Of a stretch of DNA of 64,000 nucleotides, positions 47,401 through 58,429 are shown piece by piece. Position 1 is the stretch's first letter. Each line of letters begins with the position of its first letter. The translations under genes and the position numbers were made by a program. The notes under the pieces are model-generated. The model was given only the letters and a program-made list of their open reading frames with translations, had not been told where the DNA came from and ran no database searches. The DNA comes from Nepenthes gracilis (taxonomy: Eukaryota; Streptophyta; Magnoliopsida; Caryophyllales; Nepenthaceae), in contig BSYO01000024.1 of the NCBI GenBank assembly GCA_033239525.1, forward strand, positions 14,813,268-14,877,267, in the 5' to 3' direction.

Positions 47401-50400
47401 GCAACATCTGGAAAGTTCTTAGGTTACATTGTTTCACGCCGAGGGATTGAAGTAAATCCGGAAAAAATCAAGGCCATTTTTGATATGAAGAGCCCTCGGA
47501 CTATGAAAGAGGTCCAAAAGCTCACTAGCTCTGTCCTGCTTATTGGCCAAATCGGCCGAGGAGTACTTGCCTTTTTTTAAGGCTCTGAGGGGCACGAAGA
47601 CGAACAATTGTGAACAGGCCTTCCAAGGCCTCAAGGAGTACCTCTCGAACCCCCCTCTTTTAACTTCTCCTCAAACAGGCGAGTTGTACTTGTACCTTGC
47701 AGTGTCTGACAAAGCCTTGAGCTCATCCTTGATTAGTCAGTAGAACGATAGGCAACGGCCTGTGTACTACATTAGTAAGATCCTGGTTGACGCTGAGACA
47801 AGGTATTCTCATGCAGAAAAGATGGCTCTGGCGCTCGTGTATTCCGCCTGGAAATTGAGACCATACTTCCAAGCACACAAAGTAATCGTCTTGACCGACC
47901 AGCCATTGAGAGCAATTCTGTAGAAGCTAGAAACGTTGGGATAGTTGGTCAAGTGGGCCATTGAGTTGGGTGAGTTCGGCATAAAGTTCTGTCTGAGGCC
48001 TGCCTTAAAAGGTTAAGCCTTGGCGGACTTTATTCTCGAAACTACAACCCTAACTCAGGAGTCCTCGGGCACTTGTGATGCTGAAGAACCACATAGCCCA
48101 GCAATCTGGACTCTGTGTGTGGACGGCACGTTAATGAAGGACAGTTGTGGTGTTGGCGTTGTATTGAGGATGCCTGAAGGGTTAGAGATAAAGTATTCGA
48201 TGGTCCTCAGGTTCATAGCGACCAACAACGCTGTGGAGTATGAGGCCTTACTGGACTATGGTTAACAAAGGAGTGCTCGGTTAAGGACTTGGTTGTTTAC
48301 AGTGACTCTGAGTCGGTTGTCAACCAAATCCGAGGAAATTTCGAAGAAAACAGCCCACAACTATCCAAATACCTCTCAAAGGCTTGAGAGCTGATGTTAG
48401 CGTTTGAAAGGGTAGAAATAGTCCACATCCTGCGGGAAGAAAATACGAAGGTCGACCATCAAAGCCTGCCGTTTTTTCTTCAGCTTCTTCTTCTTGCTAG
48501 GAGCGCAAGAGGCGCCAGAGTTCTCGGGCTGGTTCCCCCACTTGGCTTGCACAAGAAACTCAGACCTTAACTACTTGTTCTTTTTGTTCTCATTAAAAGA
48601 ACCAAGGTTGGCCAGCAATAGATCTGTGAAGTCCTTCAGGGCGACCCTCTCCTCGGTCGTGACATCCTTGCGAAACTTGGACTCTACGTTCCCCCACTGA
48701 TTGAGGATGGCCCAGATCCGAGAAACGTCCAGGAAGGAAAACTTATCTTTCCACCTCTTGGTGAAGTTAGGGTTTTCACCGCTCATCACCAGAAACTCAG
48801 GACGTGGGTTCGCAACGATCCAGTTTTGACCGTGTGAAAACCTCAATATAACTTTCACCGTTATCGAATCGAGAGTCTCTCATGGTAACGAGCGAAAACA
48901 CAAAGCGAGACCAGATACCTAACGGCGTTAGGTTGGAGTTTGGCTACAGGGACTTGGAGGTCCCTCATCAACTCGAAGAACTCCAGGAGCATGGAATATC
49001 GAAGACCACCTTTAAGGTGGACCTTCTAGACGGTAATGAAGCCGTCAAGTGGGCTGCAAGCCCTCTCGTGAGCATCGGAAATCACCATGCCCATTGAGCT
49101 TGGAATCCTATACCGTGCTCAAATGGTTGTAAGACTAGCCAAAGTCAGCGAGGAGGCAATATCTCTCACTCCTGGAGCCTTGGAAAGATCCGGAAGAACA
49201 GAGAAGAAGAGGAAGGAAATCGCCAAGGAATGCGTCGAAGTCGCAGAGAGTGTTTTGGACACACAAGAATTTTCAACACTTGCCAAATTTGAGCGAAATG
49301 ACAAAGGCAAAGGAAGGAAAACAACTTAAACGACCTTAGAATTCAAAAAACGCGCCCATTAATTGTCTGGCTATGCGTCAACTCCCCACGGGATGTAGGC
49401 AATGATACACTTCCCTTCCCAAGGCAGCGAAGTGATGCGCATTTAATGCGTAGGGTTAGTGCGTTTTAAATGCACCAATTGGTAGCGTAGACCAACTCCT
49501 CGGATTTGGAGAAAGAGTTCGCGGATGACGTTTTGTCAAGCTAATTCGATTGAATGTATGCGGACACTTGCAAAGTTTGCACCTGAGTAAGACAACGTTT
49601 AGCTGTGGACAAAGCAACTATTGTCGGCGATGCTCAAGGACATTGATGGACTCGGACACATTTGCCAGCAGCGATCAGTTGACGGAACGCACCAACATCT
49701 CTGACTTGGAAAGAATCCTCAGACGTTTGTATCAGATGGATTATTTCAAGAAGTCCTTAGGCTTTTGTGTCAAATCACTTGTCTTAGAAAAATGCCCCCA
49801 AATATTTGCCAGAGAAAAGCACGCGTGCCACCATCTGGCTACAGCTAGATGGCGGACGCACAGCAAAGACGCGGATGGACTTTTGAAGGAGAATGCCTTC
49901 GTATGACACTTGAGACATTTCCACAGATGGTAAGCATGCAAAAGTTTGAGATCCTCAAACCTTTTTGCATGGGGGGCTAGTGATGGGTAGTGGATACCCA
50001 AGGCCCAAGGATACAACCTGTTTCCACAAAATGGGTCCACGTTCTTGAATGGCCCAAAAAGCCCATGCGGCTCAAGAGGCTAACATGGCTGAGAAGGCCC
50101 AAGAGGCCCAAAGGCCTGGGAACTTGTCACAGGAAAGACGAGGACGCCAACTCAGGAATGACGTCTTTAAAGGCACATGTGTCCTGTAACATGTAACTTG
50201 CATAGAGAATGACGGCTTTTGACTCACTCGTGATGTGACGGCTCGCAAAACCAGTCTTCGTGCACACAATCTTTCTGACACGGCAAAGTGGATTTGTAGA
50301 GTTGGTAGCAGGGCTTTCTACACATGCCAACCCCAATGTGGCAACTCCGTGCAGAGGATTTCAATTACTATATAAGCATTACTTTGTATTTACCAAAGGA

Positions 50401-52716
50401 TCTGAAATTTGAAATCTTGAACTCTTGCATTTACGCACAAGAGAAAGAGTAGAAAAATCACATTGTATTATAGAGAGAGAGAAAGAGAGAGCTTGTGTTG
50501 TAAGAGTAACTCTAAAGAGTTTCCATGCATTTAGTCCTCAGCCTCTTGTACTTGTACTCACATATAGTGGAAGCAGTTCTTGGACCAAAGTCCCGTAGTT
50601 TTTCCCTCTCATTCAACGGAGGGTTTTCCACGTAAAAATTTTACGTGTCATATTTTCTCTTCTTTCCCTTTCGTGTACATACTGTTTGGTGTTGCTGTCG
50701 GATTCTCGTTCCTATCAGAGTAAGGATTCGAGGATGCAACACTGAGCTATAAAAAGTCGAGCTCAAATTGCTTAACAACTCTGACTATATTTCAATTGAT
50801 TGATTGGTTACTAACAGCTATTAGTCGACATTGAGTTGCTGAAATGGAAAAGTAAAAGGAAAAAACACCTGAAAATGGAAAGTGTATACTAGTCTTCCAA
50901 TTTAAACAGGCCCTCAAATTTTGGTTATGTGAATTTTGGTGCTGCTTTCACTTTGATCTTGCTTCATATTTTCCATTAACATTTGACCAAGTTTATTCAG
51001 CTGGTGAATATAAAATGTGTATCTTAATTTTATTGTCTTTAGTTACTTGTTTGCCATAGCTCTCAGAGGATCTTGTTTTTAAATAATTTTTCCAAGTAGT
51101 CATCTTCAGGATGTTGATTCTGGTGAATGAATGAAATGACACCGTGTCCTCATATTTCCCTTCTAATATAATGACCAGGTTCATGAGAGTTTGCAGAGAA
51201 TTCGTGAAAGGAAGCTTGTTAATTTCATTGAGTGGGGCCCTGCTAGTATTCAGGTCTGCTATTGAGATGCATTAAATGACTTTGCATTATTTTTATCTCT
51301 CTGCAATATTTTTGTGAAGCTGTATAGTCTTGTGCAATGCTTCGCTTGTAATGCAGGTTGCACTGTCTAAAAAGTCTCCATACATTCAAACAGCTCATCG
51401 GGTAAGCCCTTAAGTTATTTGCTTAACAGATGCTGTCTCCTTTTCCAGTTCCTTTTGTATTTCCTCCTTTTCTTAACTTGCTGGAGCCTGTATCTCAAAT
51501 TATTTTTCCATTGGTTTTTTTTTTTTTTTTTATATTTCTGGTCCAGCCTTGGCAAATGGAAATTTACCCATGCATTTGCCTTTGTTAGGTTAGTGGCCTT
51601 ATGTTGGCTAGTCACACTAGTATCCGGCACCTCTTTAGCAAGTGCTTGAGTCAATATGAGAAGTTGAGGAAAAAGCAAGCCTTCCTTGACAACTATCGAA
51701 AATTCCCGATGTTTGCAGTAAGTAGCTATTCATTTTTGTTTAATCTTCATGGCTTATTCCAGCTCTTATTTGTCTATTCCCAAAAAATTGCCTTTTCTAA
51801 TGGTTGATCTTGTGCCTTTTCTTGGACTTGCTTCTTGTTCCCTTGAAGAAAAGCAATGCCCCAAAGAACAAACAGACATATTATATTGTAAAGAAATGCC
51901 CCATTTGTTTTGATTACCAAAAAGACTAGCACATTGCTTTTCTGAGTATGCTTCATCATTCTGTCAAAACTGTATTTTCACTCCCTGATTTACATTAGCT
52001 GGATGTCTTCACTTGCGTGTCTATTAAAAAACAAAAGCAGGAAAAATGACAGATCTCGTTTCCATTGTTCTTATACATGTCTTCATGGGTCCTTTGTGCT
52101 CTCTTTATTTGCCATTGTTTGGGTGTTGAATGGAAGACGGTATTTAGGGATTTGTAAATTGGTTCCTCCAGTCCATTGGTTTATTATTTGAAAGGAACAT
52201 GTAAAAAGGGGGGTGGGGGCAATTAATTTACTCTGTTCCGTTTCCTTTCCAAGGAGTATGAACATGGCTAGTCTTTCTTTTATCGGTGATGTCCATCTCT
52301 GTTAATGGGATTTTTAGATGGAGTTCTTGTGAAATCTATATGTAAGTATGCTTGTATATTTATTTCTAAAACTTTGTTACTTGCAAATTTGAGATTAGGA
52401 AAAACAATTTCCAGAGTGAGGATATTTTGAGGTTTCCTTTTCTGTTTTCTTTATTTTGAAACTTGGGCAGGACAATGATTTATCAGAATTTGATGAATCA
52501 AAAGAAATTATTGAAAGTTTGGTTGAGGAGTATAAGGCCTGCGAGTCCCCGGATTACATCAAATGGGGAATGGAGGTATTTAACATTTGGTACCCAGCTT
52601 CAATTTTTCATTGGCATGATTGATACTGATAAGTGTCTGATTTTCAGGATCCTGACCACATTCTGACCGGTGAAGGCAATGCTTCCAGAGCAGTGGATCC
52701 AAAACTGGCTGGGTGA
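37303..52716 (+). CDS. TUBG: Gamma-tubulin
   Basis: Nucleates microtubules as the core of gamma-tubulin complexes, at the nuclear surface and cell cortex in plants. Eleven exons by GT-AG sites: 37303-37431, 37969-38169, 39679-39790, 40079-40479, 41253-41306, 41378-41482, 51179-51253, 51357-51401, 51589-51717, 52471-52575, 52648-52716. They total 474 residues, the usual plant length, with no stop or shift. Landmarks: [18 protein letters not shown] at the start; the tubulin signature GGTGSG split over exons 3 and 4; [20 protein letters not shown] in exon 4; RRLLQ and [13 protein letters not shown] in exons 5-6; [14 protein letters not shown] over exons 7-8. The C-terminus ends DPKLAG, like other plant forms. 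Intron 6 (41483-51178, 9,696 bp) holds gypsy element G, in the same direction. The gene should work if intron 6 is spliced. Confidence 0.97.
41483..43553 (+). other. Intron 6 of TUBG, part before element G
   Basis: Native intron sequence: donor CCCAG/GTGATG at 41482/41483. An open stretch near 41564-41960 has biased codons (proline, serine, threonine) but no recognisable family. The last 700 bases are AT-rich up to the target site CCGAG. Confidence 0.6.
43554..44314 (+). repeat. 5' LTR of element G
   Basis: 761 bp, starts TGATGGGTAGTGGATACC. TATA box CTATATAAAC near 43938. A U-rich stem-loop is at about 44168-44206. The last two bases are TA in place of CA. The next bases are the primer site. 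As a sense insertion its TATA box and poly(A) signals could affect host transcripts. Confidence 0.92.
44315..44333 (+). other. Primer-binding site of element G
   Basis: TTTGGTGCCGTCTGTGGGA directly follows the LTR, matching that of element A. Confidence 0.8.
44386..45840 (+). pseudogene. Gag remnant of element G
   Basis: Starts MVNTRG, then a stop. The gag core at 45004-45350 reads [27 protein letters not shown], then [14 protein letters not shown] and [14 protein letters not shown] sequence. A following block at 45350-45638 ends in a basic KQQKSE tail. A cysteine/histidine motif (YCHYHRC...HGAKDCRTL) is at about 45777-45830. Shifts and stops occur between these blocks. Confidence 0.88.
45980..46693 (+). 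pseudogene. Protease region of element G
   Basis: An open stretch of 237 codons. [20 protein letters not shown] aligns with the aspartic protease start (usually VDNGSSADILF), but here reads [11 protein letters not shown], so the active-site D-x-G is damaged. [18 protein letters not shown], then HLMMKFPT, is the conserved end of the gypsy protease domain. The remaining part links to reverse transcriptase. Confidence 0.85.
46694..47580 (+). pseudogene. Reverse transcriptase remnant of element G
   Basis: [20 protein letters not shown], then WRM (stop) [12 protein letters not shown], then [20 protein letters not shown], then [18 protein letters not shown]. The catalytic YVDD box is YMDNMLVKN (about 47279). 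[20 protein letters not shown] follows, then [13 protein letters not shown]. Stops at 46987 and after 47254 inactivate it. Confidence 0.92.
47581..48470 (+). pseudogene. RNase H remnant of element G
   Basis: Connection domain [20 protein letters not shown] near 47615, [17 protein letters not shown], then the RNase H fold: [20 protein letters not shown] near 48105-48165, then [15 protein letters not shown] and [15 protein letters not shown] near 48298-48345. It ends at [14 protein letters not shown] (normally ...KADALAKLAS), the point at which integrase is missing. Confidence 0.9.
48471..49320 (-). pseudogene. Antisense-ORF remnant of element G
   Basis: On the minus strand, [11 protein letters not shown] near 49185 matches the start of the antisense ORF in element B ([12 protein letters not shown]). 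The block at 48858-48571 has [20 protein letters not shown] then WAILNQWG, matching element B ([21 protein letters not shown]). This is the Transposase_28-type signature. The coiled-coil C-terminal part and the 3' tandem repeats seen in element B were lost with integrase. Confidence 0.75.
49321..49962 (+). other. 3' leader of element G
   Basis: Non-coding stretch between the antisense ORF and the polypurine tract, as in element B (13581-14148). Probably the promoter side of the antisense gene. No gene recognised. Confidence 0.45.
49963..49980 (+). other. Polypurine tract of element G
   Basis: TTTTGCATGGGGGGCTAG directly before the 3' LTR. Confidence 0.85.
49981..50741 (+). repeat. 3' LTR of element G
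   Basis: 761 bp, TGATGGGTAGTGG to GATGCAACA. TATA box CTATATAAGC near 50368. The clearest U-rich stem-loop of the family is at about 50594-50632: CGTAG, UUUUU, CCCUC, loop, GAGGG, UUUU, CCACG. Confidence 0.95.
50747..52716 (+). other. TUBG: Rest of intron 6 and TUBG exons 7-11 block
   Basis: The intron resumes after element G and ends with acceptor ATGACCAG at 51171-51178. Exons 7-11 code for residues 335-474. Intron 9 (51718-52470) is the only other long one in this block, and no element was recognised in it. Stop TGA at 52714-52716. Confidence 0.95.
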
Positions 52717-55329
52717 TAAAATCGGGAAGCTATTGAAACTATCCTATTTAAGTAAGCATGCGTCACCCGAAAAAAAAAATCACCTCCATTTGCCTCTTTT
52801 GGATATGGAATTTAAGTGCCAAGTTGAGCTGCTGCCATATTTGTGTATTAGATTGTTGTCTTTGTCCATTTTGATAGGGCCTTAATGTTTAATTTTTCTC
52901 TTGATTTCCTAGTATGTTATAAAGACTTTCTTTCTTTCTTTCTTTTTTTATATAATTATATTGCCTGGACGGAGTTTTGATGGATTTTATTATGGAATTC
53001 TTGCATCAAAAAATAAATATTTTATTATCTAACAGATCTTGTTGGGTAAAGTGGTGGAATGCTGCATTTTAGGATATAGTCTAGACTTGAAATTTTAAAT
53101 ATTTGATAGCCTAATCAATTAATTTAAGTTCTTCGAATTTTAGTTGGGTGGTTGTAAAACTCTTTTTCTGGTTTTGATCTAATTGATCACCTTTGGGTTT
53201 ATTCTTTTTTTGCCTATGCTGATTAATTTTGGACATATCTTTATATTAATAGGTCGGGCTCACTTTTTAGTATACGTTGATTAATTTGAATATATATTTT
53301 TATATTAATATGTTGGGTTGATGAGTTTAAATTAGTTTAAAATTTTTGTTAGGCCCAACACGAGCCACCTTAGCGTTGAAGCTCAAAATCGAGCCTGAAA
53401 GATGTAAAAAGAGGGTCCTCCGCGTGAGCCTACTCATTCTAGCAAATTAGATATTCCTTCCAAATAAAAGTTGGCCTCTTTGAATCATTGTGCCATATCG
53501 GTTGTTTCGCTCAATCATTGTTTTTTAACGGATCCTTATGACAAAGATTCTCTACATTTGCTTTGCACGACAACTGATTAGGTTGGTTATTCAAAACATA
53601 TTGTTTTGAGCTGATCTTGTTGCTGATAAAAGGGGCAGATCCATCTTTAATCTTCTTCACTTAGCGCCTTTGTCTTTCACCATAAATGAAGCTTGCAAGG
53701 CTTTCCAAATTTTCCTTCATCTAGAGTATCATCCGCTCGAGCTAAAAGAGAGGCATAGGGTACTCGGTGAAGGTACATTGCGTTGTGTTAGTAATAAAAT
53801 CTGCTTCAATTATTATTTCTTTTCAATAGGAAATTATCTTGATTTTTTTCTTTTGAATGTCACTGCCTAGTTCGATGGGTGATAGAGGGTGGCCCGTAGC
53901 CGGACATGCTCTCTTGTTATTCAGCTTGTTTTTATGAGAATAGGTGACAAACTAAGAGGTAGCCCCCAGCATGCCACTTGGCTGACCCCTCCAGGTTGTA
54001 TGGGTAGTTGTATCGATCGCCAGGGGTTGACTCTTCATTCATCTGCTTTTGGGCAATGGCTAGAGTTTTAGTCCATTAGTTAACCAGGTCCTTGCAACGG
54101 TTTGAAAAGCCAACACTCCGCTTTGGCTGTGTTCTTAGTTGTAGGGGGGAGGTCACATCCAAGCCGAACCCCAACCCCAACTGCTACCACCAAAGAAGTG
54201 CCGCTGGGAGGGCGAGGCTGTTTGGTAGGAGATACTGACTGCAGATGTTTTTGGTGCCTCCTCGTTCTTTTCTTTTCCTTCCCCTGGGTGTTAGTTTTGG
54301 GAGGAAATGCTTGATTGGAAATATGACACATACAAATATTGAGCAAAAGTAAATAAAATATCGGCTTATTTTCCTATTGGACAAGCGTCGGATTGTTAAT
54401 ATTCTATTTTTATGCTTATTTTTCTTTGAACATGTAAGGATAAATCACTATCCCAGTTATCTCATCATTTAAGCCTGACCTAATGACCTGTGGGCCATCA
54501 AATGAACTATGAATGCTAAAGTTTGAACGACTTCATCCTCTCACAAAATAATTATCTTTTTTTTTTTTTTGATAAGTACAAAATAATTATCTCATCTAAA
54601 CCTAACCCAAAGTTTGCAAATCCAAGTTGATAAAAAAATTTGTTGGGCTTGGGATTGTCATCCTTGTTGAAATCAAACACTAACACCATATTTGATAGGA
54701 TAGAATAAAATTTCATTCTTACTTTATTTTTAAAGGAATTATTGCTTTCACTGTTTGGTTGCCCCATTGATAGAAATAATAATTTATAAAAGAAATTATT
54801 TTTTAAAATAAGAAATAAAAAAATCAACATTCATGTTATTTTTTTAAATTTTTAATTATCTAAAAATAATTATTTAAAAATATTTTTCTTATTTACTATT
54901 ATCCTAAGTTTGAATAGATCAAAATATAATTCGAGTCAAATATGGGTTGAATTTAAACAAGATTTTATGACACGCTAATTTGGTTGAGTTGGACACGACT
55001 TGGTGGTCATTTAGACAAAAATTGTGCCCATTTATAATTTAAATAAAGGTAATTTAGGTCAGGAATTAAGTTTTCTTATTTTTAAATATTTTTTAAATAT
55101 ATAAAATATCTAAAAAAATAAATATTTTAAAAATTATAACATGTTGATTAAATATTAGCTAAATTTATATTTAAATAAAAAATTTTTATGTAAAAATTAT
55201 TAATTATATAAAAATATAATTTATTGAAATAATTTTTAAAAATATAAAATAAAAATATATATTTATAAAAAAATATAATTTGAACTGAGTTAGCCTTAAT
55301 TGATTCTGATGGGTTTGGTAAACTCAGCC
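52717..55329. other. 3' flank of TUBG and intergenic DNA
   Basis: The first few hundred bases are presumed 3' untranslated sequence. The rest is AT-rich, with short open stretches (53670-53870, 54080-54350) that have no recognisable domain. No intact gene seen. Confidence 0.45.
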
Positions 55330-56130
55330 CGGGAAGAAAAATTGCTCAATAGTTTTATCTTATACACAGGCAGTTGTCACGGGTGGTTCTGATGGTTATT
55401 TGTTAGAGACAGTTTAGTAGCAGTTAAAATCGCCTACCTATTCTATAAATATTCCTTTGATTCCAACAAAAAGGAGAAAGAAAGGAAAATATTTTAGAGG
55501 GAAGAAGCCAAAGGAAGAAGAGGAAAAGGAAAAAGAGATTTAGAGGACACTGCCCCTAAATCCTCCTAAAATCTATCTTTTCTACCAAGTATCCAGTCAT
55601 TCTTCAAGAGTAACCCAATAATATCCAGAACGGCCGTATAAATTGTCACATTTTAAGCCGCTTCTCAACAAAGGGCGCATCTAAGATGCTCCTCAATAGG
55701 GGCGCATCTCTGAGTCGTCTATCAATTGGGCGCATCCCAACGCTTAATCCATCGAGATACGTATCCTCGTTGTATTTTTCTATATTTTTGGAAAGACTTC
55801 TGACTTGAGTATCATAGGATATACGGTGAGAACAATTTCTACCGTCCTCTGACTTCTCGTTTTCAATTGTATTGTATAAAATTCAGGTTCGAGGTTATGG
55901 AGATTGGATTCATATCAGATTGACGAAACACAAAGATCTGATTTGTAACTCTTAATCCGTAGGATAATTTAAATTCATAGAACTCAAGAGATCCCTTTTA
56001 CTTATAATTGTGTACACTATTTATAATATTGGTATATCATAATTAAATTTTATAAAATTTTAGATCAATTGAATCATGTATATTGTGTAACCCTATTTTG
56101 ATTACATGTATCCCAAGCCTTTAGGTAAGG
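55330..56130 (+). repeat. Possible LTR-like or promoter-like relic
   Basis: Contains a TATA-like CTATAAATATTCC (about 55443), a purine-rich leader (55470-55550), and three copies of GGGCGCATC spaced about 30 bp apart (55673, 55704, 55730). This order resembles an LTR or a gene leader. No paired LTR, primer site or coding region was found. Confidence 0.3.
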
Positions 56131-57599
56131 TTCCTTTAGGTAAGGTATACCCATGTATATAGAAATATTATTTTACAAGATACGAGTAAACAAGTCATTT
56201 TATTTTAATTTATTGATTTTTTTTGCTTGTTATAATTACATATTAAATATTAAAAAATTAATTTTTAATTTAATTTTATCTATTTTAAATAACTAATTAT
56301 ATAAAAAATATATTAATTCTTAATTATATTAATACTTTATTTTATTTATTAAAAATAATTATATTATATTTATTTTATTTTATTTTAATAACTAAATTAG
56401 TTAGTCACGGGCTACCTTCATTGCAATTGAAGTGCTTGTTGGATGGCCACTAGGTGACATCAAGGCATAATGGCTTTTTTGACATGATTTGACTGAGTTT
56501 ATGGGGGGTTCAATAGAAGCCATTGGATTTAATCTAACGGGCCATATTTTTATGATATATATATAAAAAAGGTTTTGTCTTTTAAAAAAGTGAATCTCAT
56601 GCAGTCATTGGATAGAAAAATATCCAACGGCTATAGATTTGTCTGGATAAAATAAACTCTGGATTTATTTCGTCTTCCCCATTTGTCCAATCAGCGCCAC
56701 TTTCTCTATTCCTTTTCTCTCCACCATTTTGTTGAGTGGCGCCGTTGTTATAGTTATTGCTGTAGTTGTCGTAGTCGTGTGAGAGAGAGAGAGATACAAC
56801 TGTCGTGGCCGTTAGTTCGTGTCGCCGTTCTCCATCGTCACTGTTTGGAGCTATCGACACTGGTCATCGTCGCAAATCAGGCAAATAATCTCTTCATTCC
56901 TTGAAATCAATTGTAAATCTACCTTATTATTTTTAAAGCTTAAAGATTTGTTGCTTAAAATTCTGTGGGTGCCAATTTTTAGGTCAGAAGAGAAATCGTA
57001 TAAAAATAGAGTTTATTACTTTGTTCGGCTGTGATATTCAAATTTGGGAGTTAGATGTGCGTAAATGGTAGGTGCATGTATGTATATATATATATATATA
57101 CCATCGTCTGATGATTTGACTGATTGGTAGTGCATTCAATGCACATGGTTACCTACAAAGGCTCCCTTTTTGTTCGTATGACATGTTGTTTTGGACAATT
57201 GGACCCCAAGTGGACTTATTTAAAAGTCGAACGCATCGTTTTGTTAGCTTTCATGTGACCCTTTGACTTTTGTGGGTGCATATTGTTGGGCTTATTTAAA
57301 CGAACATTTCAAAATGAACAGTCATGTTTTCCATTTGATTCCTTTTTGATTTGAAATCCAGAGAGCTCTACCTTTGCCTTCCACACTTGTTTATGGCTTC
57401 ATGTCAATTTGGGCCCAATAGCGCATAGCATTGTCGACGTCGCCTCAACTTTGATGCTACCGAACATTATTTTTCTTTATAATAAGTATAACATTCATTA
57501 TACTATTTCTTATTTCATCCCTACCTCTGAAGATAGGTATTCATCCTCTTGCAAGGGTTTCATGACCATACACAAGGCCCACTAGAAAATTCGGCTTTG
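56131..57599. other. Intergenic DNA with simple repeats
   Basis: Contains a GA run (about 56781-56794) and a TA run (57083-57100). The open stretches near 56600-56900 lie on both strands and show no domain. The 3' LTR of element H would be expected in or left of this region, but I could not define it. Confidence 0.4.
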
Positions 57600-58356
57600 T
57601 CTTCTCATTGTGAGGGAGCTTATGGAGGTAATAGATGTGTTATGAATCCTTATCATAAGATTCCACTTTAATGTCATCTAGTACTTGGTTTCTCTATGTA
57701 TTTTATTTAGATAGCACATGAAGGAGCTAGATAATCGTGTTGCTAAAGTGGGTTTTAAGTTCAATTAGGAGGGTGAGTGGGTTTTCCTAACCCTTCAGAA
57801 TGAATTCAAAATATATGAAGGGAATGCTGATTTAGTAAAGAACTTGAATGATTGTATCTTCTTAATTAAGGTACCAGACAATTGGCCTCTATCCCATAGA
57901 TGGGACAACATAAACCTAACATATTCTGGTCTCATGAGTGAAAGGGAGAGATTTTTTATTAAGCATAAAATTCATTTAATCAAGCTATATGCTAATGAGT
58001 GCCGTTAGACTAATAAGTTTATAATCAAGACTTTAACTTTTGTAGGGTAGTATATCGTCGTTGGGGATGATGTTGTCGGTAACATCCCCCCTCACGCCTT
58101 CAATAGGAGGAAAGGGATTATCTTGATGTATACCCAAATTGTTTCCTTGGACGACGAGAGTCCATGCAACCCTTTTGCTTTTATTTTAGGTGCTTTTGCG
58201 ACCCAATCCCCTAGTTCAACTGAGTAATTGAAGGACACTGATGCCCTCTTTTTAAAGTGTGAGGTCGAGGGGGTAAATAAGGAAAAGGCACAATTCATGA
58301 CTTCTCTATTAGCTTCTCTAGCATTCCCCTTGAGTAAGGCTCCTATATTGGTGGAG

Positions 58357-58377
58357 AGAGAGAGAGAGAGAGAGAGA
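58357..58377 (+). repeat. GA microsatellite
   Basis: About ten GA units within the antisense-ORF pseudogene. Confidence 0.95.
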
Positions 58378-58429
58378 AAATTCTAACTATTATCATTGAG
58401 GAGGTTGCCAATGAATTTTCCCAGCGTCC

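Larger units (their letters stand above)
43554..50741 (+). mobile_element. Ty3/gypsy element G in TUBG intron 6
   Basis: 7,188 bp in sense with the host gene. LTRs at 43554-44314 and 49981-50741, primer site, gag, protease, reverse transcriptase, RNase H, then a jump into an antisense-ORF remnant, polypurine tract and 3' LTR. Integrase is absent: RNase H sequence ends near 48465 and antisense-ORF sequence follows directly. Same family as element A by LTR start and gag. The LTRs differ by roughly one base in eight or nine over the first 120, mostly C/T and G/A, so the insertion is old. Confidence 0.95.
43549..50746. repeat. Probable target-site duplication of element G
   Basis: CCGAG (43549-43553) before TGATGGG and CTGAG (50742-50746) after GCAACA match at four of five bases. 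The mismatch is a C/T transition, as expected for an old insertion. Confidence 0.75.
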
